From JBKPCD01 sp046727175 (GTDB taxonomy: Bacteria; Acidobacteriota; Vicinamibacteria; Vicinamibacterales; 2-12-FULL-66-21), in assembly GCA_046727175.1 (NCBI GenBank), contig JBKPCD010000114.1, positions 1-27,329 on the forward strand: a stretch of 27,329 nt of DNA, written 5' to 3'. Every line of letters starts with the position of its first letter. The stretch's first letter is position 1. The translations under genes and the position numbers were made by a program. The notes under the pieces were generated by a model that was given only the letters and a program-made list of their open reading frames with translations, did no database searches and had not been told where the DNA came from. Below are positions 16,316-24,846 of this stretch, piece after piece.

Positions 16316-16487
16316 CCATCAGCTGATCTTCGGCACCGGGCTCAGGCAGGACGGGTATCGCGGCTCGGCAACCCGAACGGCCGGCTCACCTGCGGACGCG
16401 GGGCTACGTTGTCTCGGCGCAGCTGCACGCGGCTGCGGTCATCGCCCCACCGAGGGCACCCAGCAGTACAGGCCGTCACGTCCCTCC

Positions 16488-16502
16488 AATGGTCATACCA
16501 AT
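16488..16502. promoter_or_regulatory. Operator candidate AATGGT-CAT-ACCAAT
   Basis: It has the same GGT-N3-ACC palindrome with A/T flanks as the sites at 6611, 6750 and 20058. It lies about 340 bases upstream of propeller gene 1, beyond the lipoprotein relic, in the non-coding stretch 16316-16689. Apart from this site and the GGTTC element, I see nothing else in that stretch. Confidence 0.4.
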
Positions 16503-16571
16503 GCGTGCAGTGTGTGCCGGTGCGACGGTCGTTGTCAATCGGGAGGACTCGCGGGCTGATGAACGACGGCC

Positions 16572-16686
16572 GGCAAGGTTCAAGTCTCCCAGGTTTCACG
16601 CTCGCTGGTTCCGGGTTCACAATCGAAGCCGCCGTCGAACCCTGGAACCGAGAACCGAGTACCCGAGAACCTTGGAACCTCTCGTA
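16572..16686. repeat. GGTTC-rich inverted repeat element, copy C
   Basis: The left half carries GGCAAGGTTCAAG and CTGGTTCCGGGTTC. The right half carries GAACCCTGGAACCGAGAACC and GAGAACCTTGGAACCT, the same motif reversed. The two halves can pair imperfectly. It lies just after the stop codon of TonB receptor 2, between that gene and the propeller gene on the same strand. Confidence 0.6.
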
Positions 16687-16689
16687 CTC

Positions 16690-19600
16690 CTAAAACTCCA
16701 GCTTCACCCCGAACTGGAACTGACGCGCGGTGCCCACGATCGTGGTGATCTGGCCCGCGGTCGTGACCGGTCCGCCCGAATTGAACACCGTCGATGCAGG
16801 CAGCCCGAAGTTCACGTGGTTCGTCACGTTGAAGCTCTCAGCCCGGAACTGCAGGCGTCGACCGGTCCCGAAGGTGAAGTTCTTGAAGATCGCCATGTCG
16901 AGCGTGACGTAGCCGGGGCCGATGATGGTGTTGCGCGCGAGGTTACCCAGCGTTCCCGCCACGGGAAGCGCGAAGCAGCTCGTGTCGAAGTACTGTTCCG
17001 CGCCGCCCAGCACAGGATTCTCGGAGCAGCCCGCGACGAGGTCGGGCCGCTGCCCGGCGCCGCCGGACCGCGGTTTGACCCGCGCGCGATCGAAGCCGAG
17101 AACCGGGCTGAATGGAATCCCCGAGCGCGCCGTGAAAATGCCGGACAGCTGCCACCCGTTGGCCAACGCGCCCGACACGCCCGTCATACCCTTCCCGAAT
17201 GGCAATTCCCAGGTCGCGTTGTAGACGAAGTTGTGTCGGATGTCGAAGTCCGAGAATCCCTTGTTGCTCTCGGGATCGAAGGTGTACGCCGGCTGGAAGC
17301 TGTTGTCGAAGTCGCCGCTCCCGACCGCCTGCGACCCGAGATCCTCGGACTTGGCAAACGTGTAGGACGCCTGCATCGCGAGACCGGCGCTGAAACGGCG
17401 GCTCGCCGCCAGGACGAGTCCGTTGTACCAGGACTCGCCGTCCGTGGACCGCAGCCGCATGCTGCCGAAGTTCGCGTTCCGGCGAGCGCTGTCGGCCGGC
17501 CAGAAATAACTGCCGTCCGGCTGGATGATCGGAATCGCCTGGTTGTACTCCACGTTGCGGAACTGTTGGTATCCGCGCGATCCGATGTAGCCGACCGTCG
17601 CGATGGTGCGGGCCCACAGCTCACGCTGGTACGTGAGGTTGTACTGGAGACGGTACGGGTTATTCAGATCGTACTGAACCAGATCGAGCCGCAGCTGCGA
17701 CGAGGTGCCCGACGTGGGCGGATGCGGGAAGCTGGGATTGGCCGGATTGATCGCGTTGTAATACGGCGGCGTGCGGTTGCCGTACGCCCGGTAGATGTTG
17801 CTCAGAATCGGCTCGAAGAAATACCCTGCACCACCGCGGAGCACGTTCTTGGCGTTGCCCGTCATATCCCACGCGAAACCCACGCGCGGTGCAACGTTCT
17901 TGTAGGACGGGTTCTTGAAGATCGGTCCGCCCGGTGTCGTGTTCGCCGCCTGCAGATCCGGCATGCTCGCTTCGCGCCCGTCCAGCTCGTTCGGAGTCGT
18001 GATGAACTCGTAGCGCAGACCCAGGTTCAGTGTGAGGTTCCGCGACATCGACCAGTCATCCTGCACGTACATGCCGATCAGGTTCTGCCGCCACCGGCGC
18101 GCCGTGGTCGATCCTTCGGCCTGACCCTCGTACGTGCCCGGGATGTTCCTGATGAAGTTCTCGAGTGACGTGAACGAGTAGCTGCCGCCAAACGTGAACG
18201 ACGAGTCCTGGTCGTTCATGAAGTGCGTGATGCTCAAACCCGTCTTGAGGTTGTGTGCCCCGCGCGACCATGTGAGATCGTCGATGAGTTGAAAGCTCTT
18301 CAAGTCGACGAACGTCGGCGTATTGGTGTCGGGGCCCAGACCGTTGATGCCCGAAACGGACAGTGTGCCAAACCGCGTGCCGGGCACGAAGTACAGGCTC
18401 GGATCGAAGGTCGTGTTCTCGAGGTTGTCGGTCGACTCGAATGCCTGGTTCCAGGCCATCTTCACGACGTTCAGCAGCGTCGACGACAGGAGCCACTTGT
18501 GCTCGCCGACGATCGACTGCGCCCGGGTGCGCGTGTCGGTCGTCCAGAGCGGAATCGGCGCGTCGATGTCCACGCGCGCCTTGTCCCACGAGTAGCGGAC
18601 CGCGATGGACTGGTTCTGCGTGAACTGGTGATCGACCCTGCCGAGCGCGTAGTTCTCGCGCGTCGGCGCGACGCTCTGAAAGGTGTACTGACCGGTGCTG
18701 CCCGTTTCTTTCCCGTTGGGCTCCGGATAGATCATGAGGTACGGCAGCGTCACAGGGCTGATGTCCGTGCGGGCGCGGGTCGCACGGCTCGGCACGGTCG
18801 CGATGGTCGTCGTCCCGCGGTCCTGCCGGAGCCCTTCGTAGCTGCCGAAGAAGAAGGTGCGATCCTTCACGATCCGGCCGCCGAAGTTGCCGCCGAACTG
18901 GTTGCGCGACAACTCCGGGATGTCCTGGTCGGGCGAATCGAAGAACGTCTTCGCGTCGAACGCGCTGTCCCGGTTGAACTCGAACACGGAGCCGCGCATC
19001 ACGTTCGTTCCGGAGCGCGTAATCGCCGTGACGATGCCGCCGGCGCTGCGGCCGTACTCGGCGCTGTAGTTGTTGACCAGCACCTGGAACTCGCGCACGG
19101 TATCGACGCCGAGCAACCCGCCCGCGGCGCTGCCCGGCGATCCGTTGCCCTGCGTGTTCGCGTCCGTGCCGTCGAGCTGATAACTGATCTGGTTGGGCCG
19201 TGCGCCGGCGATCGACACCTGCGTGCCCATGCCGCGATCGACCTGCTGCGACGTGCTCGGCGATGCGGTCACGCCCGCCTGGAGCAACGTCAGCTGGCTG
19301 AAATCGCGGCCGTTCAGCGGCAGCTCCCGGATCTGGCTCTGGTCCACCAGTGCCGTGAGCGACGCCTGTTTCGTCTGGACGACCGTCTTGTCCGCCGTGA
19401 CGACCACTCGTTCGGACATGCCGCCGATCGCCATCTCGACGTTGAGAACGAGCGCCTGGCCGACCGATACGGCAACGCTTTCGTACTCCGCGGTGCGGAA
19501 GCCCGACAGCTCCACGGTCACGTCGTATTTGCCCGGCGCGAGCCCATCCGCGCGATACCGCCCCTCGTCGTCGGTCGTGATCGTGCGGGTCTTCCCCGTG

Positions 19601-19776
19601 TCCACGTCCTTGATCGCAACAGTCGCACCGGGAAGCGCGCTCTTCGACGAGTCCATGACAAATCCCGAGATCGATCCCGTCGTCCCCTGCGCCGTCACCT
19701 CAGCGAAGTTCACCGACAGCGTCACGGCGGCGACGGCGATCAGCCTGAGCACTGCCGCCACTTGGGATGTCTGCAT
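16690..19776 (-). CDS. TonB-dependent receptor, Oar-like (receptor 2)
   Basis: Outer-membrane receptor of 1028 aa with the same plan as receptor 1: signal peptide (MQTSQVAAVLRLIAVAAVTL..., cleavage near VTA-QG), carboxypeptidase-like domain (GSISGFVMDSSKSALPGATV), plug (LNGRDFSQLTLLQAGVTASP, VREFQVLVNNYSAEYG, GGIVTAITRSGTN) and a barrel ending RQFQFGVKLEF, a proper terminal aromatic beta-signal. ATG 19776 has GGAGGAG seven bases upstream. The ligand is unknown. It is the first gene of the minus-strand cluster with propeller 1 and the ABC system, and it faces propeller gene 2 across a 338-base divergent region that carries repeat copy D and an operator candidate. Confidence 0.93.
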   Translation of the reverse strand: MQTSQVAAVLRLIAVAAVTLSVNFAEVTAQGTTGSISGFVMDSSKSALPGATVAIKDVDTGKTRTITTDDEGRYRADGLAPGKYDVTVELSGFRTAEYESVAVSVGQALVLNVEMAIGGMSERVVVTADKTVVQTKQASLTALVDQSQIRELPLNGRDFSQLTLLQAGVTASPSTSQQVDRGMGTQVSIAGARPNQISYQLDGTDANTQGNGSPGSAAGGLLGVDTVREFQVLVNNYSAEYGRSAGGIVTAITRSGTNVMRGSVFEFNRDSAFDAKTFFDSPDQDIPELSRNQFGGNFGGRIVKDRTFFFGSYEGLRQDRGTTTIATVPSRATRARTDISPVTLPYLMIYPEPNGKETGSTGQYTFQSVAPTRENYALGRVDHQFTQNQSIAVRYSWDKARVDIDAPIPLWTTDTRTRAQSIVGEHKWLLSSTLLNVVKMAWNQAFESTDNLENTTFDPSLYFVPGTRFGTLSVSGINGLGPDTNTPTFVDLKSFQLIDDLTWSRGAHNLKTGLSITHFMNDQDSSFTFGGSYSFTSLENFIRNIPGTYEGQAEGSTTARRWRQNLIGMYVQDDWSMSRNLTLNLGLRYEFITTPNELDGREASMPDLQAANTTPGGPIFKNPSYKNVAPRVGFAWDMTGNAKNVLRGGAGYFFEPILSNIYRAYGNRTPPYYNAINPANPSFPHPPTSGTSSQLRLDLVQYDLNNPYRLQYNLTYQRELWARTIATVGYIGSRGYQQFRNVEYNQAIPIIQPDGSYFWPADSARRNANFGSMRLRSTDGESWYNGLVLAASRRFSAGLAMQASYTFAKSEDLGSQAVGSGDFDNSFQPAYTFDPESNKGFSDFDIRHNFVYNATWELPFGKGMTGVSGALANGWQLSGIFTARSGIPFSPVLGFDRARVKPRSGGAGQRPDLVAGCSENPVLGGAEQYFDTSCFALPVAGTLGNLARNTIIGPGYVTLDMAIFKNFTFGTGRRLQFRAESFNVTNHVNFGLPASTVFNSGGPVTTAGQITTIVGTARQFQFGVKLEF

Positions 19777-19794
19777 CGCTCTGCTCCTCCACAG

Positions 19795-19889
19795 GTGAGG
19801 TTCGGAGGTTCTCGGTTCTCAGTTCTTGGTCCAGATCCTCGGTTCAGGCCGTACTCGATACAGGGAACTGGAGAACCTTGGCACCTCAC
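19795..19889. repeat. GGTTC-rich inverted repeat element, copy D, with terminal GTGAGGT/ACCTCAC
   Basis: The element opens with GTGAGGT (19795-19801) and closes with its exact complement ACCTCAC (19883-19889). Inside, AGGTTCTCGGTTCTCAGTTC on the left pairs imperfectly with the reverse complement of AGGTTCTCCAGTTC on the right. It lies immediately upstream of the ribosome-binding site of TonB receptor 2, so it would form a hairpin in that gene's leader. Confidence 0.65.
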
Positions 19890-20057
19890 CCCGACGCGTT
19901 TTCCAGCATCCTCATTGTTCACCGGCCGTCGCTATTGGTCAGGCCATTGAGCCGACACGCAGAGTCGCGCCGACGCCGCATCAAGTCAAGCAAAAAATCG
20001 CTCGAAAGGCGTCCGAAGACGATGACCAGCACGTCGGCGGAGAGGAGTATCGGCGGC

Positions 20058-20072
20058 AAAGGTCAGACCAAA
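20058..20072. promoter_or_regulatory. Operator candidate AAAGGT-CAG-ACCAAA upstream of propeller gene 2
   Basis: The GGTCAGACC core is a perfect fit to GGT-N3-ACC and resembles the FadR-type box. It ends eight bases before the predicted -35 of propeller gene 2. A weaker relative (ATTGGT-CAG-GCCATT, 19934-19948) lies further upstream in the same divergent region. Confidence 0.45.
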
Positions 20073-20079
20073 AGGGCGC

Positions 20080-20108
20080 TTGACTTGGGTGGGACGCGTC
20101 TGAATACT
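20080..20108 (+). promoter_or_regulatory. Promoter of propeller gene 2, possibly leaderless
   Basis: TTGACT (20080-20085), 17 bases, then AATACT (20103-20108). A start site six or seven bases further on coincides with the ATG at 20115, which itself has no ribosome-binding site, so the mRNA may be leaderless. Confidence 0.5.
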
Positions 20109-20114
20109 CTGCCT

Positions 20115-22328
20115 ATGCCGCGACGCGTCCTTCTCAGCCTTGCAGGCTGCATCCTTCTGGGTGTCGTCGAGTGGCGACCGTTGCTCGGCGGATCTTCTCG
20201 CGCTCGACAACCTTCGGTGCGCTCCCCCATCACCAGTTCGCGTCTGGTCGCGCTCGAGCGCGAGAACGGATGCCTGGACTCACCAACGCCGGCGCCGGTC
20301 GCGCAGGCGTGGCCGGACTGGGCGGCCGCGCATATCGCCGGTGGCGACGTTCCGCCGACGCGAGTCGTGGCCGATCCGTACCCGACGCTGCACAGCGTCA
20401 CGGTCGATTCGGTGAACGATCTCGTCTTCATGAGCGATCCCAACCGCCATGCGGTCTGGTCGTACGATCGGCGTGCATCGTCCCAGGGCCCTGAGCCCGT
20501 CACGCCGCTCACCGGAATCCGCGGCCCCTCGACTGGGATGATGTTCGTTGCCGCGGTCACGGTGGACCCCGCGGCGCGCGAGGTCTATACCGTCGACAAC
20601 GACATCGGCGATCGCATGATGGTGTTCCCGTACGATGCGGACGGGAATGTCAAGCCAAAGCGAGTGCTGAACGTGCCGCACCAGGCGTGGGGCCTCTCGA
20701 TCAACTCGGTGCGCAAGGAGATCGCGATCAGCGTCGAGGGCCCGCGTCAGATCGTCGTCTACGCGCAGAGCGCGAGCGGCTCCGACAGTCCCCTGCGCAT
20801 GATCCGGGGTCCGAGGACGGGTCTGGGCGATCCGCACGGCATCTTCTTCGACGGAAAGAACAACGAGATCGTCGTCGCGAACCATGGGAACCAGAATGGT
20901 CGACAGACGCTGCCCGGCAGCGTGACGCCGCGGCGGCGCGGTGAGGCAGTGGGCCCGATCGTGGGCGGCCGCTTCGACGATCCCGCCATCACCGTCTACG
21001 ACGGCGAAGCGAACGGCGACGTCGCGCCGGTGCGGCGCATCCAGGGAGCGAAGACCGCCCTGAACTGGCCGATGGCTCTGAGCGTTGACATCGAGCACGA
21101 CGAGATCGCCGTGGCAAACAGCGGCGACAGCTCGATCCGCATTTTCAGCCGGACGTCGACCGGCGATACGGCGCCCGTGCGCATCATCAAAGGCGCGCGC
21201 ACGGGAATCCGTGGCCCGATGGGGGTCGCCTTCGACGTCAAGAACGACGAGCTCTGGGTGGCGAACTACGGCGACCACACCGCCCTCGTCTTCGCGAGAA
21301 CCGCGAGTGGCGACACGGCGCCCAAGCGGATCGTACGCAACGCGCCGGCGGGCTCGCCGACCGTCGGGTTCGGCAACCCGGGGGCCATCGCCTACGATTC
21401 CAAGCGCGACGAGCTCCTCGTTCCCAATTGAGTGAGTGAGCCGAGAATCTCGGCGTTTGCCAGGTCGGCAAACGGAAATGCGAAACCGACGCGCGTGATC
21501 GCAGGGCAGACCGCCAGGGTGAGCCGGACCATGCACGGCATCTTCTACAACCCTCGAGACGATGAGATCGTCGTGCCGGTTGCGCTCGGCGGCGCCGTGC
21601 TGACGCTCCCGGGCGGCGCAAACGGCGGCGACCCGCCGGTGCGCGTGCTGCAGGGGCCGAAGACGAGCCTCGTGCAACCCGACACGTTGTACGTCGATGT
21701 CGCCCACGATGAAATGGTGGTGGACTCGGGCGACGACAGCGTCCTCGTGTTCCAGCGGAAGGCGAGCGGCGACACGGCGCCGATCCGGAAGATCGGTGGC
21801 CCGACGACGCAGATCAGGAACATCTACGGGTTGAGTGTCGACTCGGTGCACAACCTGATTGTCGTCGCCAACCGCGTCGATCTGGGCGGACGCGAATCAT
21901 CGGACGGCATCCTCATCTTCAACCGGACCGACAGCGGCGACGTCGCGCCGCGCGCGGTCATCACCGGGCCGAGGACCGGCATCATCAAGATTCGGCAGGT
22001 CGTAGTCGATGAGGAGCGCGGACAGATTTTCGCGACCATCAAGAACAACTTCGAGAACTACGATTTCGAGCAGGAACGGCCGTCGCCGTGGAATCCCGAT
22101 CGAACTGGCTTCATCGGCGTCTGGAGCATCCACGACAACGGCGATGTTCCGCCGCGCGGCGTGATCAAGGGGCCGGCCTCCGGCCTCGTGTGGCCGGCAG
22201 GTGTCGCGATCAATCCGCGGAATCGCGAGGTCTACGCGATCGACAGCGTGAGCAATGCGCTGTTCATGTTCACGATGCCGGAGCTCTTCAAGAAACCTGC
22301 GTCGGCGACAGGAGACTTCAACAGGTGA
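20115..22328 (+). CDS. Secreted beta-propeller selenoprotein 2 (in-frame UGA, Sec439)
   Basis: Paralogue of the protein encoded at 13921-16149, 737 aa, collinear throughout. Signal peptide MPRRVLLSLAGCILLGVV. C53 (NGCLDS) is the only Cys of the mature chain. GGDVPPTRVVADPYPTLHSVTVDS opens the repeat region, then about a dozen NHL-like repeats. UGA at 21429-21431 interrupts a repeat at the same place as in the paralogue: ...DELLVPN-U-VSEPRISAFARSANGN..., and the frame continues to TGA at 22326. Conventional calling would split it at the UGA, with a second gene starting at the GTG immediately after. ATG 20115 is chosen for its signal peptide and promoter; ATG 20022 in frame is unlikely. The C-terminal half has no Cys. 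It overlaps the downstream hydrolase start (GTGA). The role is unknown; a Cys-Sec redox or metal-binding function on a propeller face is inference. Confidence 0.84.
21440..21474 (+). promoter_or_regulatory. Twin-hairpin SECIS candidate of propeller gene 2
   Basis: At the same distances from the UGA as in propeller gene 1: GCCGAG-AAU-CUCGGC (21440-21454), then CGUUUGCC pairing with GGCAAACG around loop AGGUC (21454-21474). The loop AGGUC is the same as in the E. coli fdhF SECIS apex as I recall it. Two base pairs differ from gene 1 and both remain paired (C-G to A-U in the first stem, A-U to G-C in the second). Confidence 0.77.
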
Positions 22329-24040
22329 CGACACCATCCTCTCGACATCACACGCGCGCTCGCCGCATCGGTGCGGCAGCTTGCTGGGGCGTCGTGTTCG
22401 GCCTCGCGCTCAACGGTCATACACCCTTTCGAACGGAGAGCGGTCAGCCGCGCGCGGCCGTCCCGGCAGCGCAGAACGACGGAACCAGCTGCGACGATCT
22501 CCTCCTTCCACCGCGTGAGGCCAAGGGCCACAAGGTCGGTCCCTCGTCCTGCCGGATGATCGAGACGGCGCTCACCTACGAAGGCCGCGCGCTCAAGCGG
22601 CTCGACGTCGGCCTCGTCGGGACGGTCGACGGGTATCTCGCAAAGACTGGCGACTACAAGGACTACTTCACCAACGGCCCTGATCTCGTATTTCCGCAGA
22701 CGTGGGGCCCCCGGCCGATCTTTCACGGCATCGCCAAGTACGAGCGCGCGAAAGGCGCCGCGATGGTGATCGTCTACCCAGCCGACAAGGCGGCGTGGAA
22801 CGGACGGATGTTCGTGACGGTCCACGGCCGCGGCACATCGTTCAAGGATGGAAATCTCAAGCCGTGGGACAAGAACCTCGACCCGTCGAATCCGATCCGC
22901 GATCTGGATAAGTACGAGCGACTCATGGTCTCCAAGGGCTACGTCCTCGTCAAGACGCGGCGAACGTCGGCAGAGGGTCTCGGCGAAATCACAGCGACCG
23001 TCGAGGACGGATCGACGGTCGATTCCATCGCATTCAACGACACGGCGCGCTACGTCATGGACTTCGCCGATGTGGCGAAGGCCGCGGTGGTCAAGCGTCT
23101 GGGTATCGCTCCAACGCACGTGTACATGTATGGACACTCGGCCGGCGCGCGCATCGGCCACAGCCTCAACTACACGCCGGGCCTCAACGTCGGCCGCGAC
23201 GGCAAGCGCTTCTTCGACGGGCTCCTCAACGACGATCCTGCCGCCGGCACGTGGTATCCCGTCGTGATGAAGGACGGCAAGGACGTGCTCCTGACGTCGG
23301 CCGCCGACAAGGGGGCCTTCGTGCCGCAGATCGATGTCGCTCACCAGATGTACAACAACATCTGGCCGCCGAAGCATCCCGACTGGATGTCGTCGAGCTA
23401 TCTCGAGAACAAGCGCAACAACGCGCGCGTGCTGCGCGACAAGGCCATCGCGAACTATCGGATGTACGAGGTGCGCAGCGTCAGCCACTCGGGCGGCGAG
23501 GGAATGACCGACGATCGGAAGAGTGAATTCCAGACGCTCGACCTGTCGAAGATGATGGACCGATTCATCGACATGCTCGACGCCTGGGTGGACAAGGGCG
23601 TCCCGCCGCCGCCGACGCATTCCGACTGGGCGGAGCTGGGAGACGCCAACCGCGACGGCGTGATCGAGAATCCGGGTTTGGCGTTCCCCGAGGTCGCGTG
23701 TCCGCAGGGCGTCTACTACAGCTATCCGGAGTCGACATCAGGCACGACCGCGTTCGCCGCCTTCACCGGCGAAGGCATCGAACCCCTCGACAAGAAATCG
23801 GTGTTCGTCGATATGAACCGCAACGGCGTCTGGGACTACCGCGAGACGCCGACGCAGGCGTGGCGCCGTCTCGGCCTTTTGCAGCCGAACGAGAGTCTGA
23901 CGCGCGAGAAGTACGTGGCCTGCGTGCAGACCGCAGCGGAACGGCTCAGGAAGGACGGATTCTTCTCGGACAAGACCGCGGCGTGGTACGTCGAAAACGC
24001 CAAGACCGTCGAACTGCGCCCGAAAGCGGGGACGCAGTGA
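22325..24040 (+). CDS. Secreted alpha/beta hydrolase
   Basis: Exported hydrolase of 571 aa. Start GTG 22325 overlaps the TGA of propeller gene 2 (GTGA), with AGGAGA about ten bases upstream, so translation is coupled. An Arg-rich N terminus and a hydrophobic stretch (GAAACWGVVFGLALNG) form a signal peptide. The core is an alpha/beta-hydrolase fold: MFVTVHGRG near the oxyanion region and a nucleophile elbow YGHSAGAR with Ser272; the catalytic His may be in VSHSGGEG. A C-terminal segment contains a Ca-binding-like stretch DANRDGVIEN and a second DMNRNGVWDY, resembling EF-hand or dockerin-type loops. The family is large and uncharacterised; ester or amide hydrolysis is likely but the substrate is unknown. 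Its coupling to the propeller suggests they act on the same substrate in the periplasm. Confidence 0.8.
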   Translation: MTTPSSRHHTRARRIGAAACWGVVFGLALNGHTPFRTESGQPRAAVPAAQNDGTSCDDLLLPPREAKGHKVGPSSCRMIETALTYEGRALKRLDVGLVGTVDGYLAKTGDYKDYFTNGPDLVFPQTWGPRPIFHGIAKYERAKGAAMVIVYPADKAAWNGRMFVTVHGRGTSFKDGNLKPWDKNLDPSNPIRDLDKYERLMVSKGYVLVKTRRTSAEGLGEITATVEDGSTVDSIAFNDTARYVMDFADVAKAAVVKRLGIAPTHVYMYGHSAGARIGHSLNYTPGLNVGRDGKRFFDGLLNDDPAAGTWYPVVMKDGKDVLLTSAADKGAFVPQIDVAHQMYNNIWPPKHPDWMSSSYLENKRNNARVLRDKAIANYRMYEVRSVSHSGGEGMTDDRKSEFQTLDLSKMMDRFIDMLDAWVDKGVPPPPTHSDWAELGDANRDGVIENPGLAFPEVACPQGVYYSYPESTSGTTAFAAFTGEGIEPLDKKSVFVDMNRNGVWDYRETPTQAWRRLGLLQPNESLTREKYVACVQTAAERLRKDGFFSDKTAAWYVENAKTVELRPKAGTQ

Positions 24041-24053
24041 AGAGCGTCCAAGA

Positions 24054-24073
24054 GGCCGCTGAAACACGCGGCC
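24054..24073 (+). terminator. Possible terminator hairpin after the hydrolase gene
   Basis: GGCCGC, an eight-base loop, then GCGGCC, starting 14 bases after the hydrolase stop. There is no T-run, so intrinsic termination is uncertain. The remaining bases to 24309 contain only a weak AGCCGA/TCGGCT inverted repeat and no recognisable gene. Confidence 0.35.
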
Positions 24074-24309
24074 AGCGATGACGCCTGCCACGTTAGCTGT
24101 CGCATCCTCCCTTACTACCATCATTTAGTCGGGATGGCCGAGTCACCGTCGTATTCGTAAGGCGGATTTGGTCAGAACCGTCAAGTCAACGGCAACCCAG
24201 CACTACTGAGCGACTCCATCGCGGAAACGAAAAAGCCGACTGCGGAGAGATCCAAGCTCGGCTGTCACAGAATTCCAAGGATGTGCGTTATACCTGTGGC
24301 GGTCCAGGG

Positions 24310-24846
24310 ATGGAAGCACCGACGACTCCGTCGGAAGCGGCACGTGAGCTGTTCCGTGAGCACGGTTCAGCCGTGTATCGCTTCGCCGCAGTCCTGATGA
24401 GGCACCATCAGGACGCCGAGGATGTTCTGCAGGAAACCTTCCTCAAGCTTCTGCACCACTTGGCCGGCGGTGGAAGAACGGACAACATGCGCGGGTGGCT
24501 GTTCACGGTCGCTGCCCACGCCGCGCGTGACCGTCAGCGACGGAGAGCCAGATGGATTACGTGGACGTTCAAACACGACTCGGCAGTGCCGCCTGCTCGG
24601 CTTCCCGATGAGGATGGCCGACTGACGATCATTCGACACGCCCTGCTGCGGCTGACTGAACGCGATCGACTTCTCCTCGTACTGCGGGCGCAGCAGCTCA
24701 CTTACCGCGAAATCGCCTCCGCAACTGGGATTCGATTGTCCTCGGTCGGGCCATTGCTCGCTCGGGCGATGGCTCGCTGGGAACAGGCCTGTGCTGCGAT
24801 TGAGGTTCCAAAGGCTGTCAAATCAGAAAGGCATGGGCTCCTATGA
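24310..24846 (+). CDS. ECF-type RNA polymerase sigma factor
   Basis: Sigma factor of 178 aa of the extracytoplasmic-function group. Region 2 is seen in HHQDAEDVLQETFLKLLHHL, with the DAEDVLQETFL signature of -10 recognition and core binding. Region 4 is LTERDRLLLVLRAQQLTYREIASATGIRLSSVGPLLARAM, a helix-turn-helix for the -35. No extra domains. ATG 24310 starts the conserved part; GTG 24283 in frame would add nine residues and neither has a clear ribosome-binding site. The stop overlaps the next gene's ATG by four bases, the standard arrangement for a sigma/anti-sigma pair. Its regulon cannot be read here, but the following ABC genes are in the same operon. Confidence 0.9.
   Translation: MEAPTTPSEAARELFREHGSAVYRFAAVLMRHHQDAEDVLQETFLKLLHHLAGGGRTDNMRGWLFTVAAHAARDRQRRRARWITWTFKHDSAVPPARLPDEDGRLTIIRHALLRLTERDRLLLVLRAQQLTYREIASATGIRLSSVGPLLARAMARWEQACAAIEVPKAVKSERHGLL

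Noticed and set aside
16342..16620. 92-residue minus-strand open frame between propeller 1 and receptor 2
   Set aside because: No recognisable domain, no start signal, and it runs into the GGTTC repeat; treated as non-coding.
16489..18168. 559-residue plus-strand open frame
   Set aside because: Another antisense frame over receptor 2, starting in the repeat region; no recognisable motif.
18223..19950. 575-residue open frame on the plus strand, antisense to TonB receptor 2
   Set aside because: Arg/Ala/Val/Leu-rich with no domain logic; it is the complement of a clear receptor gene in GC-rich DNA.
21429..21434. Propeller made as two separate proteins, the second starting at the GTG right after the UGA
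   Set aside because: The cut falls inside a repeat blade. No ribosome-binding site precedes the GTG. In the paralogue the equivalent codon is GTC, which is not a start.
24165..24176. GGTCAGAACC upstream of the sigma factor gene as an operator
   Set aside because: The spacer is four bases, so it is not symmetric in the same way.
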